Shown here in pieces: positions 27,679-36,213 of a stretch of 64,000 nt of DNA. A model generated the notes under the pieces. That model did not search any database and was not told the DNA's origin. It saw only the letters and a list, made by a program, of their open reading frames with translations. Location of the stretch: NCBI RefSeq assembly GCF_900157305.1, contig NZ_LS974202.1:1-64000 (forward strand), written 5' to 3'. The stretch's first letter is position 1. Each line of letters opens with the position of its first letter. The translations under genes and the position numbers were made by a program. This stretch comes from Mesotoga infera. GTDB lineage: Bacteria; Thermotogota; Thermotogae; Petrotogales; Kosmotogaceae.

Positions 27679-28768
27679 CACAACGAATATATCACAGATT
27701 ATCTCGGATGTCATCGGTTCAGTTCGCTTCCTACGTATAGAGCAGAGAAGGTTTGTTGAAGGGTATTCCTGTGCCCTCTTCCTGTCCGCTCATAAGAACA
27801 CCAGCAGACTGGCCCCCTTCTGTTCTTCTTCTCAGTCATCCATCTCGAGAATGTTGAGCTCTCAGTCACTCTCCACAAGAGACCTTTCATACGCGAGAGT
27901 AGATTACATCTCTAGATTCCTCCAGGAGAATTTTCTCGAGTTCAAGTACATCATTCTGGACGAGACTGTCATGAAGAGGAGAGGAAAGAGAATCGAGAAT
28001 CTCGGGAGCTTCTACTCAACCATAGAGAATAGAATCGTGAGTGGAGTCTCTCTCTTGAGCGCTATAGGCTGGGTGAAAGATAAACTCTACTTCCCTCTCT
28101 TCTCCTCTTTGAGAGACGAAGAGAATCTCACAGACCAGTTCATTCGAATGCTCGAGAGAATCCCCTTCAAAGATACTATCCTCATGATGGATGGAGGAAT
28201 ACTCTGCTCGGAGATATTTCTGAAGGCTATGGAAATGGGTTTCACAGTAATCGGAAGACTCAATCCTGTACTGAATGTTATCTTTCAGGGGCGCAAGCTC
28301 CATCTGTCCAAATTGAGAGACAAAACTCGCGGTCTCTCTTCTATCATTGTGAAGATACCCAAATACAACAATGCCACTGTCAAGCTTGTCTTTCATAACA
28401 CAGACCAAGAGAACAGAATCATCCTCTCAAGCGATACTTCTCTGACCGATTGGGAGATCCTTGAGCATTATAGGAAGAGAAACTACATCGAGACCTACTT
28501 CAAAGCAGTCAAGCAGAACTTCGGTCTCAAGGCTCAGGTCTTCTCCTCTACCAGTTTTCAGAAGCATGTAGAGCTTGTCCAGCTTGCCTTCACTACATGG
28601 ATGATCGCCAACTTCTATCGCTCTGTCAAAGACCAGGTCTCTCTCAGGGATTTCCTTGAACTGATCAAATTCGATTACTTCTTCCAATTAGCTCGAAGCT
28701 CTTCCGCTAGCGACTCTTCTATCCACTTCCTTCTTCCTCGCTTTGTTAACTCGAAGTGCATAAGTTGA
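27674..28768 (+). CDS. IS4-family transposase
   Basis: 364 residues from the ATG at 27674, which has AAAGGATGAT upstream; an earlier in-frame ATG at 27623 lies in the 5' arm of the hairpin. DDE-type signatures: ILDETVMKRRGK (first D), MMDGG (second D) and a perfect Y-2-R-3-E-6-K motif in YRKRNYIETYFKAVK, diagnostic of the IS4 family. Full length and uninterrupted, so the element may be active. Confidence 0.9.
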   Translation: MPTTNISQIISDVIGSVRFLRIEQRRFVEGYSCALFLSAHKNTSRLAPFCSSSQSSISRMLSSQSLSTRDLSYARVDYISRFLQENFLEFKYIILDETVMKRRGKRIENLGSFYSTIENRIVSGVSLLSAIGWVKDKLYFPLFSSLRDEENLTDQFIRMLERIPFKDTILMMDGGILCSEIFLKAMEMGFTVIGRLNPVLNVIFQGRKLHLSKLRDKTRGLSSIIVKIPKYNNATVKLVFHNTDQENRIILSSDTSLTDWEILEHYRKRNYIETYFKAVKQNFGLKAQVFSSTSFQKHVELVQLAFTTWMIANFYRSVKDQVSLRDFLELIKFDYFFQLARSSSASDSSIHFLLPRFVNSKCIS

Positions 28769-28769
28769 G
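28745..28769 (+). repeat. IS right terminal inverted repeat
   Basis: Overlaps the transposase stop codon (TGA at 28766-28768) and pairs with the left repeat. Confidence 0.85.
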
Positions 28770-29393
28770 ATAAGGAGCCTCTCTTGAAACACTGCACGCG
28801 CCTAGCTTCTTGATTGAAAAGAGCGTCGGCGACTATTTTTAATTTTTCTCTTCACAATTTTAGCAAAACTATGCCAGCGTTACCGTCGCGTCTACCTTAT
28901 CGATAAAACTTCGAAGCGGCGTGTCTTATATTTTGCCGCATGGCATAGTTCAAAATGCGGGCAAGTGTTGACACCAACTTTCACAGGGTTTTGAACGGCG
29001 GTCATAACGTAATGTGAAGACCAGAGAACCAGCCGGACAAAAACGTACAAAGTCTGGATAAGGAATAAGGGACATCTCCTAACGCTCCTTCCGTAATCTT
29101 ATCGGTATTTTTGCACCGTATCCAATGAACAAATCGGCAACAATTGAGGTAATCTAGAATAGGGTCATTAAGCACGAACTTCGAGAAGGCAAGAGTAACA
29201 ACCGTTAGAAATAGTGCCGTTACTCTGGACAGGAGATCATCTCTGCCACCCTTTTTGGGAATCTCCACACTGAACACCTCCTTCATTTTCTGGAAGAGCC
29301 TCTCTATCTTCCATCGCTTTTAATATGTCTGCGATGCTTCTCCTTGAAGCTCGAATCCTTCTTTCTCGATCTTCGGGTATTCTCTGAGTGGTC
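28770..29393. other. Intergenic spacer with transposase remnant
   Basis: No intact gene. It contains the transposase remnant at 29111-29308 and a 9-bp inverted repeat AACTATGCC / GGCATAGTT near 28868 and 28940; otherwise nothing recognised. Confidence 0.5.
29111..29308 (-). mobile_element. Transposase remnant, copy Y
   Basis: Matches copy X at 22241. The minus-strand reading KIERLFQKMKEVFSVEIPKK continues GGRDDLLSRVTALFLTVVTL, resembling the C-terminal end of a DDE transposase (W-KIER-F motif). No start or upstream domain is present. Confidence 0.6.
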
Positions 29394-29450
29394 TGCTCCC
29401 CTAAAACGAGACAAAGTAAATGATAGACTTACTAAGGGAGGCGAACCAAA

Positions 29451-29717
29451 ATGAAAGGGAAAAAGTACTCAATCGAGAAAATAATCCAGATCCTCTCGGA
29501 AGCAAAGATGACCTCAGTGACTGCCGTTTGCAGAAAGTACAACATATGCACAAGCACATACTATCGCTGGCAAGACAACTACAGCGGTCTATCTTCAAAT
29601 CAGGCAAAAGAAATGGCTGTCCTCAAGGAGGAGAACGAATCCCTAAGAAAGCTTGTAGTTGAGAAGGAGCTGGAAAACCAGGCTCTCAGGGAGTTCATTA
29701 AAAAAAACGAGTCTTGA
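29451..29717 (+). CDS. IS3-family OrfA (helix-turn-helix)
   Basis: 88 residues. The first half is a transposase HTH (VTAVCRKYNICTSTYYRWQ); the second half is a leucine-zipper-like coiled coil (KEENESLRKLVVEKELENQA). It ends at TGA 29715. A run of eight A (29700-29707) just before the end is a classic slippery site, so translation can shift -1 into orfB and make the fused transposase. Confidence 0.88.
   Translation: MKGKKYSIEKIIQILSEAKMTSVTAVCRKYNICTSTYYRWQDNYSGLSSNQAKEMAVLKEENESLRKLVVEKELENQALREFIKKNES
29700..29707 (+). other. A8 slippery sequence for -1 frameshifting
   Basis: Eight consecutive A in the OrfA frame ATT-AAA-AAA-AAC, 8 bases before the OrfA stop. A -1 slip continues as KRVLRDAV into OrfB without a stop. 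Confidence 0.65.
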
Positions 29718-30517
29718 GAGATGCGGTGATGTTCTTGAAGGAGTTCGGTTTGCCAGCCAGGATCATCTGTGAAGGCTTCTCAATATCCAGGGCTAAGCTC
29801 TACAGGTTGCTGGCCCCTTCAAAGATAGATCCATTATCATCCACAATGGCGGCGATCGCTTACGAACACCCGGAATATGGTTACAGAAGGATTCACGTTC
29901 TCCTCAAGAGAGAAGGCATTAAGGTCAATCACAAGAAGGTCTACAGGATCTACTCACAGCTCTCTCTGCAGAAACCAGTCAAAGCCTCGAGAAAGCTCAA
30001 GTGCAGCAAACCTATACATCTCGCCACTCCAGAGTATCCGGCTCATGTATGGTCCGCTGACTTCCTTGAGTTGTACCTGAGAGGTAGAAAGCTCAGAATC
30101 CTTATTGTGATCGACGATTTCACAAGGCTCGTCGTTGGAACACTGGTAGATTTCTCCATCCCCGCATCCAGAGTGTTGCTGGTCATTGAAAAGTCAATAG
30201 CCCTCTATTCAAGACCAAGAATCTTCAGAACTGACAATGGCTCCGAGTTCAAAGAGTGGAGACTTAACAGGTTCCTCTCCAATGCCAGGATAAGGCATGA
30301 ATTCATAGAGAAGGGCAAGCCACAACAGAATGGCTTCAGCGAGTCATTCAACGCCAGATTCGAGGATGAATGCCTCAGAATGCTCGATCTCAACCTAATG
30401 CCCTTGAAAGAGATTAAGCAGGCTATCTATGGCTGGATCAAAGAGTATAATTGTCAAAGACCACATTCGAGCATCGCTTATGAAACACCGATCAGATTCC
30501 ATATTCTCAGTTACTGA
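29714..30517 (+). CDS. IS3-family OrfB integrase core
   Basis: 267 residues in the -1 frame of OrfA (TTG at 29714, or reached by frameshift). An HTH_21-like segment YEHPEYGYRRIHVLLKREG is followed by the rve integrase core: SADF (D), FRTDNGSEF (D) and GFSESFNARFEDE (E), i.e. the DDE triad. It is complete, so the element could be active. Confidence 0.9.
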   Translation: MRDAVMFLKEFGLPARIICEGFSISRAKLYRLLAPSKIDPLSSTMAAIAYEHPEYGYRRIHVLLKREGIKVNHKKVYRIYSQLSLQKPVKASRKLKCSKPIHLATPEYPAHVWSADFLELYLRGRKLRILIVIDDFTRLVVGTLVDFSIPASRVLLVIEKSIALYSRPRIFRTDNGSEFKEWRLNRFLSNARIRHEFIEKGKPQQNGFSESFNARFEDECLRMLDLNLMPLKEIKQAIYGWIKEYNCQRPHSSIAYETPIRFHILSY

Positions 30518-30523
30518 TTCGCG

Positions 30524-30550
30524 AGTGATGATTCACAGTGAATCATCACT
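30524..30550 (+). terminator. Perfect 13-bp hairpin after IS3 orfB
   Basis: AGTGATGATTCAC and GTGAATCATCACT pair perfectly around a single A, 6 bases after the orfB stop. No T run follows, so it may stabilise or end the transcript. Confidence 0.5.
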
Positions 30551-30607
30551 ATTGAGACACTCTTTATGCAACTCTTTCTCTTTATACTTGTCTCACTTTT
30601 GGGGGCA

Positions 30608-30908
30608 TATCATGAGCCTTCCCTTAACCCGTTTATACGCAGGTATTGTCTCTCTCACCGCTTCTTTCACTTTTCTTATGTCCTTTGGTGTTATCATTTC
30701 TTCGGGACTCTCTCCTTTCGTTTTGTTTTTCACACAAAAAACATTCTATATGGAGTTGAGTCCCTTTTCTTTCGCCTTATTCCTTTCTTCGCTTATTTAT
30801 TGGATACGGTGTCTTTATTACCGATGTTAGATCGGTTACAAAAGCGTCTATCTGCCGAAGCATAATCACTTCTTCTTCACTGCTAGAATCGTTGCAAGGG
30901 AGGCAGCC
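30608..30908. other. Spacer with minus-strand open fragment
   Basis: On the minus strand an ATG at 30697 starts MITPKDIRKVKEAVRETIPA, protein-like text running straight to the IS3 right end. It could be the N-terminus of a gene interrupted by the IS. Nothing else is recognised before the nucleoside phosphorylase. Confidence 0.35.
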
Positions 30909-31676
30909 ATGGAGAAGAGTTTACCCATTCACGAGCATGATTATGAAAGGCCCGCAATCATAGAACCGACGAAGGTCATCTCGCCGATCCCCGACATGCC
31001 CGAAAGGGCGGTAGTCATCTTCTATCAGGATGTAATCGACAGCCTGAACGAGAGAGGGCTTCTCGAGAAGATCGTGAACAGAAGAAGCGAAGTGGGTCTG
31101 TTTCCGGTCTACGGGATTGAGTACAAAGGAGAACGGGTGGCGCTTTTGAATCCGGGGCTCGGGGCTCCCTCTGCGGCGGGCTTTTATGACGAGCTGATAG
31201 CACTGGGTGTTAAGAAGACGTTAGCCTGCGGCTCGTGCGGGGTGTTGAAGAGAGAGATTCCAAGAGGCGAGATCATCGTGGTGGAATCAGCCATCAGGGA
31301 CGAGGGGACCTCCTTCCATTACGTGGCGCCCTCTAGAGAGATATACGCCGATCCTTATGTGATCGAGATCATCGAATCAACATTGAGAGGGTTATCCATA
31401 CCATACATAAAGGGAAAGACCTGGACAACCGACGCCTTTTACAGAGAGACGAAGAAGATAGTTAAAAGAAGAATCGATGAAGGTTGCATAACGGTCGAAA
31501 TGGAGGCTTCGGCGCTCATGGCCGTCTCCCGGTTCAGAGATGTCGTCTTTGGCCAGCTGCTCTCCTCGGGAGACGATGTGAGCGGTGACGAGTGGGACAG
31601 AAGATTTCATCCGGAAGCTTCCAGTCACAAAGAGCGTGTATTCTGGGCGGCGCTCGAGTGTTGCCTGAGATTATAA
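30909..31676 (+). CDS. Nucleoside phosphorylase (uridine/purine phosphorylase family)
   Basis: 255 residues with RBS AGGGAGG seven bases before the ATG. It has the PNP/UDP phosphorylase fold: GLGAPSAAGFYDEL for phosphate binding, LACGSCGVL, and near the C-terminus TVEMEASALMAVS, the M-E-x-x-A motif that contacts the ribose. It splits a nucleoside with phosphate into base plus ribose-1-phosphate in salvage. COG2820-like; the base preference cannot be read. Confidence 0.85.
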   Translation: MEKSLPIHEHDYERPAIIEPTKVISPIPDMPERAVVIFYQDVIDSLNERGLLEKIVNRRSEVGLFPVYGIEYKGERVALLNPGLGAPSAAGFYDELIALGVKKTLACGSCGVLKREIPRGEIIVVESAIRDEGTSFHYVAPSREIYADPYVIEIIESTLRGLSIPYIKGKTWTTDAFYRETKKIVKRRIDEGCITVEMEASALMAVSRFRDVVFGQLLSSGDDVSGDEWDRRFHPEASSHKERVFWAALECCLRL

Positions 31677-31738
31677 ATCTATTTATTGACAATCCAACCT
31701 TTTGCCGTGCATAGTGGCAAGTAGGAAAGGGTGAGAGC

Positions 31739-32371
31739 ATTATAGAACCGATAAAGATTTCCCCAGGAGAACACCCAAGAGCAATAGAAATTCTGGCCGA
31801 AGCGTTCACCGCCGACCCGATGGTCAAATACGTAGCAAGCGAGAAGGCAAAGCAATACGTGAGTAAGATCTACGGAGTCATGTTCAAGGTCTATTCGACT
31901 AAAGGACAGGTTTACTTCGATTCGCCCGGGAAGAACGGAATGATTCTGTGGATCGACTCTGAAGAGGACCCGGGAATGAGCGCCTGGATCAGAGGCGGGG
32001 CGTTGAAAATGCTCACGTTTCCGGCGTGTTCGCTCGGCCGCCTTATGAAGGTCGGCAGGGGGGTCTCGAAGGTTCACAAAGAATGCATCAAAGAACATCA
32101 CCTTCACCTGATCTTTATCGCCGTTTCGCCCGCTTCTCAGGGAAAGGGCGTCGGCGGGCGACTCATGGGCCTTTTTACGCATGAAGCAGACTCGAAAGCC
32201 CTCCCCTGTTATCTCGAAACCCAGAACCCTTCAAACCTGGGCTTCTACGAATCCTTCGGCTTCACCGTCGTAAAGGAAATCGAAATCTCGCCCGAACTTC
32301 GATCCTGGAGCATGGTAAGGCCGGTCGCAAAACACAAAACTGAGCCCAAGGGGCAGAGGCGAGAAGTTTAA
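31739..32371 (+). CDS. GNAT-family acetyltransferase, probable ATT start
   Basis: The frame is open from a TAG near 31710 but has no ATG, GTG or TTG at the position expected for a GNAT N-terminus. The first usable codon there is ATT at 31739, with GGGTGA 3-8 bases upstream; it gives IIEPIKISPGEHPRAIEILA, the standard family beginning, and 210 residues. The ATG at 31820 would drop the first strand and helix. The acetyl-CoA motif is VSPASQGKGVGGRLM, with a C-terminal LGFYESFGF strand. The substrate is unknown. Confidence 0.72.
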   Translation: MIEPIKISPGEHPRAIEILAEAFTADPMVKYVASEKAKQYVSKIYGVMFKVYSTKGQVYFDSPGKNGMILWIDSEEDPGMSAWIRGGALKMLTFPACSLGRLMKVGRGVSKVHKECIKEHHLHLIFIAVSPASQGKGVGGRLMGLFTHEADSKALPCYLETQNPSNLGFYESFGFTVVKEIEISPELRSWSMVRPVAKHKTEPKGQRREV

Positions 32372-32656
32372 TGTCTACATTAACCGGAAATGGTTCTTCC
32401 TCAGAATATACTAGAGAACAAAGAAAAGAGCGTAAGATAAGGATAGGGAGACGTTCCTGATCAATATCTTGATGGAAGAAACTCTCTGGAGAAGCTAAAG
32501 GTGGTCGAACACTCATAATGAACCCCTATGAGGTAAGAGCTTTGTCAATTCTACACGCAAATAATCTCGCGGGCTTACCGCTGAAATTGTCCCAAACAAT
32601 TGGGAGCGATCGATCCCAATGATTTTTGTTAACCTCACCGCTGTCAGCTAAAACCT
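32372..32656. other. Intergenic spacer with a weak terminator-like hairpin
   Basis: ATTGGGA / TCCCAAT (32599-32620) with an 8-base loop is followed by GATTTTTG, which could end the plus-strand transcript. No gene is recognised. Confidence 0.4.
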
Positions 32657-33922
32657 TTATTTAAGCGAACTTCCTAGAAGTCTTCCGTGTCCGGTGGCAT
32701 ATGTAATCGATCTGGTGTGCCCACTGCAGTCGCCGATGAATTTGAGATTTCCATAACGATCGTTATCGATCTTGTTGGAGTAGAACTTCACTTCGACCGC
32801 ATACATCAAGTTATCTGGGTATGCTACTCCCGGGATAACTTCACTGAGCTTTTCTATAAACTCCGTGATGGAGACAGAAATTCTCCTCGGAAGTACAAGG
32901 TTTATATCTCCGAGTATGAAATCGCTTTCCGGGAGGGTCGGCTTTACCCTTCCCAGTCTTTTGGTCCGCTTGGTTTGCATGAAATCTTCGTAAGTCTGTA
33001 GAATCACCTTACGACCACCGGCGAGAATGTTACTCAGCCGGCTGATATACGAGCCGTATCCAATAGGATCGTGAAAGGGTTCAGTGAATCTAGTAGTGCA
33101 AAGAATTGCGAAGTTCGTGTTTACTGAGCTTCCATCGGAATTAGAATGGCCGTTCACAGTGACGAAATCGTCATAGTTCTCCAGTACCACTTTTCCCGAA
33201 GGGTTGTTGCAGAAAGTTCGAACCGTATAACCCGTTCTGGTTTTCAGCCGGACTTTGAACTCGTACATCTCTTTGTTTATCTCCTCTACTAGATGGTCTG
33301 GCAATTCAAACCTCACGCCGATGTCCACGGTGTTGCTTGAGGCAACGATTTCCGGGTATTTCGAGGTTACTCCTTTGATCAGGCTGTGGCCGCTCCTGCC
33401 GACAGCCACGACTACATAATCGAAATCCGCCTCGAAATCTCTTCCCCTAAGTATAACTCTGTTGTCGGAAAAGTCTATATCTTCGACTCTGGAGTTGAAA
33501 TGGAAGTGTATGTTCCTCTTTTGCGAGAACTCATCATATATTCTCGTAAGGACCGAGCCGAGCTTGTCAGTTCCGATATGCCAGAACATGGAATTCACGG
33601 GTTCGAAACCCTTCGCGTAAAAATTCTCGAAGAACTCGGATTTGCTGTCGAAGGACACTCCGGTTCTTACACTCTTCTTGTCCTCCTCATTCAGCTTGCC
33701 AATGTAAAAATCGACAACCTCCCTCTGTATAGATATGGGAATCTCAAGTTCACCACCCATTGTGCTCGATACAAAGATCTTTCCATCCGAGCGAATGCCG
33801 CTAATACTTGAACTATAGATATCCTTCGATCTCTCCAGAATATGTATTTCGTGATTGCTGTTCATTACCTCGCTAACGAAGCCTATGGCCGCGGCTCCAA
33901 AACCAACAACTCCAATCTTCAT
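32657..33922 (-). CDS. FAD-dependent protein (COG2509-like)
   Basis: 421 residues from the ATG at 33922. The N-terminus MKIGVVGFGAAAIGFVSEVM is a Rossmann FAD motif (GxGxxA/G), and the C-terminus FIGDCSGHTRSITYATGHG is the second FAD motif of the COG2509/HI0933-like dehydrogenases. The middle part forms the family's substrate domain. GTG 33958 or ATG 33949 are possible starts but their RBS spacing is poor. It lies just after the Ldh2-type gene on the same strand and is probably co-transcribed. Confidence 0.8.
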   Translation of the reverse strand: MKIGVVGFGAAAIGFVSEVMNSNHEIHILERSKDIYSSSISGIRSDGKIFVSSTMGGELEIPISIQREVVDFYIGKLNEEDKKSVRTGVSFDSKSEFFENFYAKGFEPVNSMFWHIGTDKLGSVLTRIYDEFSQKRNIHFHFNSRVEDIDFSDNRVILRGRDFEADFDYVVVAVGRSGHSLIKGVTSKYPEIVASSNTVDIGVRFELPDHLVEEINKEMYEFKVRLKTRTGYTVRTFCNNPSGKVVLENYDDFVTVNGHSNSDGSSVNTNFAILCTTRFTEPFHDPIGYGSYISRLSNILAGGRKVILQTYEDFMQTKRTKRLGRVKPTLPESDFILGDINLVLPRRISVSITEFIEKLSEVIPGVAYPDNLMYAVEVKFYSNKIDNDRYGNLKFIGDCSGHTRSITYATGHGRLLGSSLK

Positions 33923-33960
33923 ATATAAGAGTCTCTTTTGAGACTCCATCACCTCCACTT

Positions 33961-35082
33961 CTATTCCCAGACGAACTTGTAATTGTCCAACTTCAATTCA
34001 TTTCTGAGCTGAACCAGTTGCTTCCTCAGAACATCGTTGAGGGGAGCTCCGCGGTCCTTTCTTTCGAGCCAGGCAAGATACTCTTTCTCGCCAGCCGTGT
34101 ATATTCTCTCCTGCCCGAATGCTTTCCTGGAGGCTCTCAATTCTCTCAGTATGTCGCCCGTAGTCTTTTTGAATTCTTCGAGCGATGTAAAGACTTCAAT
34201 GTTTATAGCTATGAAGAAATGACCTATCCTAATCGGTTTCTTCTCACCCCTATCACCTATACCAGTAAGCATTTTGAGGAAACTCCCTCCTTGAAGGGCC
34301 GCCGACAGGATCTCGACCACTGTTGCGTATCCATAGCCTTTGTAACCAGCTGTCTCTTCGCCTATGCCGCCCAATGGAACCAGAGCCGCTCCACCCGTGT
34401 TGAGATCGATAAGTATCTGTTGTGTATCCGTCCTAGTCTTTCCATCTGAACCTATCACCCAGCCTTCAGGTATCTCCTTACCGGCCCTCCCGTAAACCTC
34501 TATCTTTCCCCTCTGTGCAACTGATGTGGCGCAGTCGAGCAAGAAGGGGAATTCTTCATCAGTGGGCATTCCAAATGTCAGTGGATTGGTACCGAGCATA
34601 TTTTCCACACCGAACGTCGGGGCGATGGAGGGCCGGGCGTTAGTGCCGGTTATACCGATCATGCCCTCTTCGATCGCCATGAGTGGGTAGTAACCGGCTA
34701 TACCATAATGGGTCGAATTTCTGACTGCCACCATACCCATCCCGAATTTTCTGGCTTTTTCTATGGCTATTTTCATCGATCTATAAGCGATCACATGGCC
34801 CATACCATCATGACCGTCCACAACAGCCGTTGTTGGACTTTCTTTGACTATCTCAAATTCCGTAACCGGTTTCTGTATGCCTTCACGAATTCTATCTATG
34901 TAGATCGGTTTTAGCCTGCCGATTCCGTGAGAATCTATCCCTCTTTTATCGGAGGTTATGAGAACGTTAGCGCAGATTTTCGCATCTTCCTCGGGCACAC
35001 CAACGCCTTTAAAGACATCTACCATGAAGTGTTCCAGCAGATCGAAATCAACCCATACAACATCTTCGTAAACACTCGACAA
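33961..35082 (-). CDS. Malate/L-lactate/ureidoglycolate dehydrogenase family (Ldh2)
   Basis: 373 residues starting at TTG 35082, which has GGGAGGG 6-7 bases upstream; there is no in-frame ATG near. The Ldh2 (YlbC-type) fold shows ITSDKRGIDSHGIGRLKPIY, AVRNSTHYGIAGYYP and GTNPLTFGMPT. These NAD(P)-dependent enzymes reduce or oxidise 2-oxo acids, ureidoglycolate or delta-1-piperideine-2-carboxylate. The FAD protein downstream may work with it. Confidence 0.87.
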   Translation of the reverse strand: MSSVYEDVVWVDFDLLEHFMVDVFKGVGVPEEDAKICANVLITSDKRGIDSHGIGRLKPIYIDRIREGIQKPVTEFEIVKESPTTAVVDGHDGMGHVIAYRSMKIAIEKARKFGMGMVAVRNSTHYGIAGYYPLMAIEEGMIGITGTNARPSIAPTFGVENMLGTNPLTFGMPTDEEFPFLLDCATSVAQRGKIEVYGRAGKEIPEGWVIGSDGKTRTDTQQILIDLNTGGAALVPLGGIGEETAGYKGYGYATVVEILSAALQGGSFLKMLTGIGDRGEKKPIRIGHFFIAINIEVFTSLEEFKKTTGDILRELRASRKAFGQERIYTAGEKEYLAWLERKDRGAPLNDVLRKQLVQLRNELKLDNYKFVWE

Positions 35083-35166
35083 ATCATTCCCTCCCTTTCA
35101 TTTCATCACAGTGGAATTATACAATGGATCTGGCCGATAAGCCGGGCTACTACTTTGAAGGTTAGA

Positions 35167-35196
35167 GTTGTATTTACTGGAAATAATCGTGTAGAA
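35167..35196 (+). promoter_or_regulatory. Possible promoter for flavin reductase gene
   Basis: TTGTAT and TAGAAT are spaced by 18 bases, about 40 bases before the start at 35233. The -10 is good, the -35 weak. Confidence 0.35.
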
Positions 35197-35232
35197 TTAT
35201 TTATCAGAGAAGTATAGTTTCATGGGAGATGG

Positions 35233-35823
35233 GTGATTGCTTTGAAGGACAGAATAGGTGCCGGAATCTACATATATCCAATGCCTTTGGTAGTAGTGGG
35301 AAGTATGACAGAAGACAGGCCCAACTATACAACGGTAGCTTTCTGTGGAGTTGTTGAAGTTCAGCCTCCAATGATACAGATCACTCTTGCTAAAACACGT
35401 TTCAGCTGCAAAAATATAAGGGAATTCGAATCGTTCAGTATAAATGTTCCTTCCATGGATATGCTCAGAGGCGTCGATTTTATGGGTATCTATTCGGGTA
35501 AGACTACCGATAAGTCGGAACTTTTCAAAACCTTTTATGGGGAACTTAAGAACGCCCCCATGATCGAAGAGGCACCATTAAATATGGAATGTAAGCTTGT
35601 AGATGTCTTCGATTTTGGAGGTACACATGAGACTTTCATAGGGGAAGTTGTACAGAGCTATTGCTCGGAATTCTGCATAGTCAATGGTCTACCCGACATA
35701 AAGAAGATAAATCCCGCAACCTTCTCAGTTTACGATAATTCTTACTGGTCGTTGGGAATTCACCTCGGAAAGGCCTGGAACATCGGGATGAAATACACGC
35801 CTCCAAAGACGATCCACGACTGA
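35233..35823 (+). CDS. Flavin reductase-like protein (flavoredoxin family)
   Basis: 196 residues of the FMN-binding split-barrel fold. The start of the fold reads PMPLVVVGSMTEDRPNYTTV, followed by QITLAKTRFSCKNIREFESF as in DIM6/flavoredoxin proteins. It binds FMN and transfers electrons from NAD(P)H or ferredoxin-type partners. GTG 35233 is closely preceded by GGGAGA; TTG 35242 is an alternative. It is transcribed divergently from the Ldh2 gene. Confidence 0.8.
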   Translation: MIALKDRIGAGIYIYPMPLVVVGSMTEDRPNYTTVAFCGVVEVQPPMIQITLAKTRFSCKNIREFESFSINVPSMDMLRGVDFMGIYSGKTTDKSELFKTFYGELKNAPMIEEAPLNMECKLVDVFDFGGTHETFIGEVVQSYCSEFCIVNGLPDIKKINPATFSVYDNSYWSLGIHLGKAWNIGMKYTPPKTIHD

Positions 35824-36213
35824 TCGGATTACAGAGTCTTTAACCTTCTATATAGACGACTCTTATGTCGGTTATGGGTGTCTAGTGGTTCCAAAAATAC
35901 TTTTGTTGCACATTAAAAGTCTCTTGCAAACCTGATTGTTCTTAACAGGTTTAGCTGTTCGCTTGGATTTGAAGGCTACCCTGTCTCCGAACACGTATGT
36001 GACCTCTTAAATATGTATAGCTTCGGTATCACTTGTCGAGCAGAGAGTGTCGAAATAGTCATCTACCTTTGCTTTCCTCTTATAAGTTCGTAAATATACC
36101 GATATAACATCTACTAAGAGGGAACGGCTTTACCAAGTCCGCTGAACCTCGAGTTCTTTACACACAATAGCGTGCTAAACTTGGGTTATAGTAGATAACA
36201 AGGGAGGGTTTGA
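35824..36213. other. Intergenic spacer, no gene
   Basis: 390 bases of AT-rich spacer. A TATAGT near 36186 about 25 bases before the nitroreductase start could be a -10, but no good -35 is seen. Confidence 0.4.

Larger units (their letters stand above)
27561..28769 (+). mobile_element. IS4-family insertion sequence, intact, with TSD ATAA
   Basis: 1209-bp element. Left end CTCAACTTATGCATTTTGAC and right end (reverse complement) CTCAACTTATGCACTTCGAG form about 25-bp terminal inverted repeats with three mismatches. ATAA directly flanks both ends (27557-27560 and 28770-28773), a 4-bp target duplication. It encodes one transposase whose stop lies in the right repeat. The truncated copy at 6579 shows it has moved within the genome. 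Confidence 0.9.
29394..30607 (+). mobile_element. IS3-family insertion sequence (ends approximate)
   Basis: About 1.2 kb. CCCCTAAAACGAGACAAAGT at the left and, reversed, CCCCCAAAAGTGAGACAAGT at the right are imperfect terminal inverted repeats, with TG-like outer bases. Two overlapping genes follow IS3 organisation. No clear target duplication was found, so the exact ends or flanks may have changed. Confidence 0.75.

Noticed and set aside
28868-28950. Inverted repeat AACTATGCC / GGCATAGTT as an IS end
   Set aside because: Arms are only 9 bases with no transposase between them and no flanking duplication.
31679-32182. Minus-strand frame of 167 codons opposite the GNAT gene
   Set aside because: Composition is charged and disordered without motifs; the plus strand carries the GNAT fold.
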